From: an uncultured Clostridium sp.
GTDB lineage: Bacteria > Bacillota > Clostridia > Clostridiales > Clostridiaceae
Assembly (NCBI GenBank): GCA_934777095.1
Contig: CAKVNP010000064.1
Coordinates: forward strand, 1 to 9,256
Direction: 5' to 3'
DNA length: 9,256 nucleotides
This document shows positions 7,685 to 9,256 of this stretch, piece after piece. The position numbers were made by a program, and so were the translations under genes. Every line of letters begins with the position of its first letter. Positions within the stretch are counted from its first letter, which is position 1. The notes beneath the pieces were generated by a model. It saw only the letters and a list, made by a program, of their open reading frames with translations, made no database searches and was not told the origin of the DNA.

Positions 7685-9073
7685 TTATCCCTTTCTAACA
7701 AACTCAATTTTTAAAATATTTTTAGTATCCTTTGTTATCTTGAAACTATCAGAAACCTTATAACCTACTATCCAAGCTATTTCATTATCAAAACATACCA
7801 ACGGTATAGTCTCTCTTTCCTCTCTCGGAATTTTAAGGTCAATAAACAAATCCTTTAGTTTTTTGGTACCTTTCACCCCTAAAGGTTTTATTCTATCTCC
7901 ATCTTTTCTGTTTCTAATAACTACTGTCTCTTTTATCTTATCATAATCAAAATATTTTATTAAGGTATTATTGGAAAAAACTTCTTCATTTTTCATTTTT
8001 ATAATTCCAAACTTAACCATGCAATTACTATATTCAATATTTTTATCTAATTCATTTTTGTTAATAAGAACTTCCTCTTTGTTTATACTTTCTTGCTTAT
8101 TTTTTCTAAGCACTATATCCCCATATAAATTTTCTGCAATTATATTATTGGTTAAATCAATTCTTTTGCCAGTACCTTTATTAAATAATTCTATAATTTC
8201 ATATATATGCTTCATCTCAAAATTTTGATGTGAATTGGATATATTCTTAAATGCATTCTTCAATATTCTTGATACTATAGCCTCTTTTTCGTTGACAAAA
8301 AGTTCTTTATCAATAGTTATTCTTCCATTCTTTTTGCTGCAATACTTGCTATAATTTAGCTTCACCTGTTCTTCAATATATTCATTATCTTTTTGAAGCA
8401 GTGTTGCCATTCTATTTAACGTTTCAACTATATCTTCATTAAAATTTTGTTTCATATATGGCAATATATCAAGTCTAACCTTGTTTCTACTATAAATTCT
8501 CTCATAGTTACTTTTATCAATTCTTGGAATAAGTTCATAATCAGTACAATAAGCTTCAATTTCTTGTCTGTTTAAACATAATATTGGTCTTATTATATTT
8601 CCTTCCCTTTTTGCTTTTATTCCTGTTAGTCCATCCAAGCCAGTACCCCTCATCATTCTCATGATTATTGTTTCTGCCTGGTCATTAGCATTATGAGCTA
8701 CAGCTATTTTATTATATCCATACTCTCTTCTTATTGTTTCAAACGTCCTATATCTAGCGTCCCTACCAGCCATCTCTAAAGAAATATTTCTTTCAGCTGC
8801 CATGCTCTTAATATCTACTTTTTTAACATAGCACTCTATCCCTAGACTTTTACATAAATTTTCAACATAGCTAGTATCCTCTTCAGCTTCCTTCCCCCTT
8901 AACATATGATTTATATGTACGGCTCCTATTTCCATAGGAATTTCTTTTTTTAAGCAATACAAAATATGTAACAGGCACACTGAATCAGGCCCCCCTGATA
9001 ATGCTACCAGCACCCTATCATTATCCTGTATTAAATTATTATTAACTATATATTTTTTTACCTTTTTTATCAC
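7685..9073 (-). CDS. tilS: tRNA(Ile)-lysidine synthase TilS
   Basis: Essential ATP-dependent enzyme that converts C34 of tRNA-Ile(CAU) to lysidine, changing its decoding from AUG to AUA. From GTG 9073 it has 462 residues. The N-terminal PP-loop domain carries SGGPDS (26-31), then HINHMLRG (54-61), HNANDQAETIIMRMMRGTGL (127-146) and a D-x-SN...RN..R segment (about 186-200). The C-terminal domain contains KPLGVKGTKKLKDLFIDLKI and ends FVRKG. The frame is open to ATG 9118, but that ATG has no ribosome-binding site and lies upstream of the predicted transcription start. GTG 9073 has AGGAG with a 7-nt spacer. It is the first gene of tilS-hpt-ftsH. In many Firmicutes spoIIE precedes this cluster, but nothing of it is visible here. 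Confidence 0.96.
   Translation of the reverse strand: MIKKVKKYIVNNNLIQDNDRVLVALSGGPDSVCLLHILYCLKKEIPMEIGAVHINHMLRGKEAEEDTSYVENLCKSLGIECYVKKVDIKSMAAERNISLEMAGRDARYRTFETIRREYGYNKIAVAHNANDQAETIIMRMMRGTGLDGLTGIKAKREGNIIRPILCLNRQEIEAYCTDYELIPRIDKSNYERIYSRNKVRLDILPYMKQNFNEDIVETLNRMATLLQKDNEYIEEQVKLNYSKYCSKKNGRITIDKELFVNEKEAIVSRILKNAFKNISNSHQNFEMKHIYEIIELFNKGTGKRIDLTNNIIAENLYGDIVLRKNKQESINKEEVLINKNELDKNIEYSNCMVKFGIIKMKNEEVFSNNTLIKYFDYDKIKETVVIRNRKDGDRIKPLGVKGTKKLKDLFIDLKIPREERETIPLVCFDNEIAWIVGYKVSDSFKITKDTKNILKIEFVRKG
7688..7694 (-). promoter_or_regulatory. Ribosome-binding site that decides the hpt start
   Basis: AAAGGGA on the minus strand, about 7-8 nt before ATG 7680, embedded in the last sense codons of tilS. 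The alternative TTG at 7707 is preceded by ATATTTTAAAAA, which has no purine-rich site. Confidence 0.8.
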
Positions 9074-9080
9074 TTCTATT

Positions 9081-9085
9081 CTCCT
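9081..9085 (-). promoter_or_regulatory. Ribosome-binding site that decides the tilS start
   Basis: AGGAG on the minus strand with a 7-nt spacer to GTG 9073. The in-frame ATG at 9118 has only AAAAAATGTAA before it, with no Shine-Dalgarno match. Confidence 0.8.
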
Positions 9086-9109
9086 GTTTCGCCAACTTTT
9101 TATAACCTT

Positions 9110-9138
9110 ATAATACATTTACATTTTTTGAAAGTAAA
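9110..9138 (-). promoter_or_regulatory. Predicted promoter of tilS-hpt-ftsH
   Basis: On the minus strand, TTTACT (9133-9138) is followed after 17 bp by TATTAT (9110-9115): four and five of six consensus bases. The start would be near 9103, with a leader of about 30 nt to GTG 9073. It overlaps ATG 9118, which would then be untranscribed. AT-rich DNA makes chance matches common, so support is moderate. Confidence 0.5.
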
Positions 9139-9184
9139 TATATTCACACTTATTTAATTATTTTTATTCTCTATTAATCAATAA

Positions 9185-9234
9185 TGATGAATATAAGAAA
9201 TAATAATATTTAATTATTATACCTATATTCATCA
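9185..9234. repeat. Large AT-rich imperfect palindrome upstream of tilS
   Basis: The outer 11-bp arms TGATGAATATA (9185-9195) and TATATTCATCA (9224-9234) match perfectly. Inside them, ATAATAAT and ATTATTAT form a further 8-bp stem around a 5-nt loop. No long T-run follows on either strand. It could be a terminator of an unseen upstream gene, an operator, or a cruciform-prone element. No gene is visible in 9119-9256. Confidence 0.55.
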
Positions 9235-9256
9235 CCCTTTTAGCATATATTTATAC

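Noticed and set aside
7971..8228. Plus-strand open frame opposite tilS
   Set aside because: Phe/Ile/Leu-rich antisense translation with no start signals; tilS is intact in this region.

Overview
The window looks like chromosomal core DNA from a Clostridium sensu stricto-type Firmicute. The DNA is strongly AT-rich, the ribosome-binding sites are purine-rich, the third codon positions favour A and T, and a full-length formate-tetrahydrofolate ligase is present. The gene order tilS-hpt-ftsH-fhs-coaX-dusB-greA-lysS resembles the tilS-hprT-ftsH-coaX...dusB...lysS neighbourhood of Bacillus subtilis. All eight genes lie on the minus strand, so the transcribed order runs from high to low coordinates. 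No mobile element, CRISPR array, tRNA or rRNA was seen, and no plus-strand gene is supported.

In transcribed order there appear to be four units. (1) tilS-hpt-ftsH (9073 to 5273) starts from a plausible sigma-A promoter and ends at a strong intrinsic terminator (5225-5265). It combines tRNA-Ile lysidine synthesis, purine salvage and membrane proteolysis. (2) fhs (5105-3435) stands alone behind a perfect 15-bp inverted repeat (5180-5213) whose half sites closely match the PurR box of Firmicutes. This fits its role in making 10-formyl-THF for purine synthesis. (3) coaX-dusB (3303 to 1528) has a TTGACA/TAAAAT promoter. A terminator-type hairpin lies between that promoter and the coaX start codon, so it is either a displaced fhs terminator or a coaX attenuator. 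(4) greA-lysS (1324 to beyond position 1) is driven by a promoter with exact consensus -35 and -10 hexamers 17 bp apart. lysS runs off the left edge.

Three start codons deserve correction from the longest open frame. tilS probably starts at GTG 9073 rather than ATG 9118. hpt probably starts at ATG 7680 rather than TTG 7707. ftsH probably starts at ATG 7078 rather than ATG 7096. In each case the shorter start has a well-placed Shine-Dalgarno sequence and the longer one has none.

The window is mostly ordinary housekeeping content and I see no undescribed defence or mobile system. The most interesting signals are regulatory and intergenic: the PurR-like palindrome before fhs, the hairpin and inverted repeat in the coaX leader, and a large AT-rich palindrome upstream of tilS.
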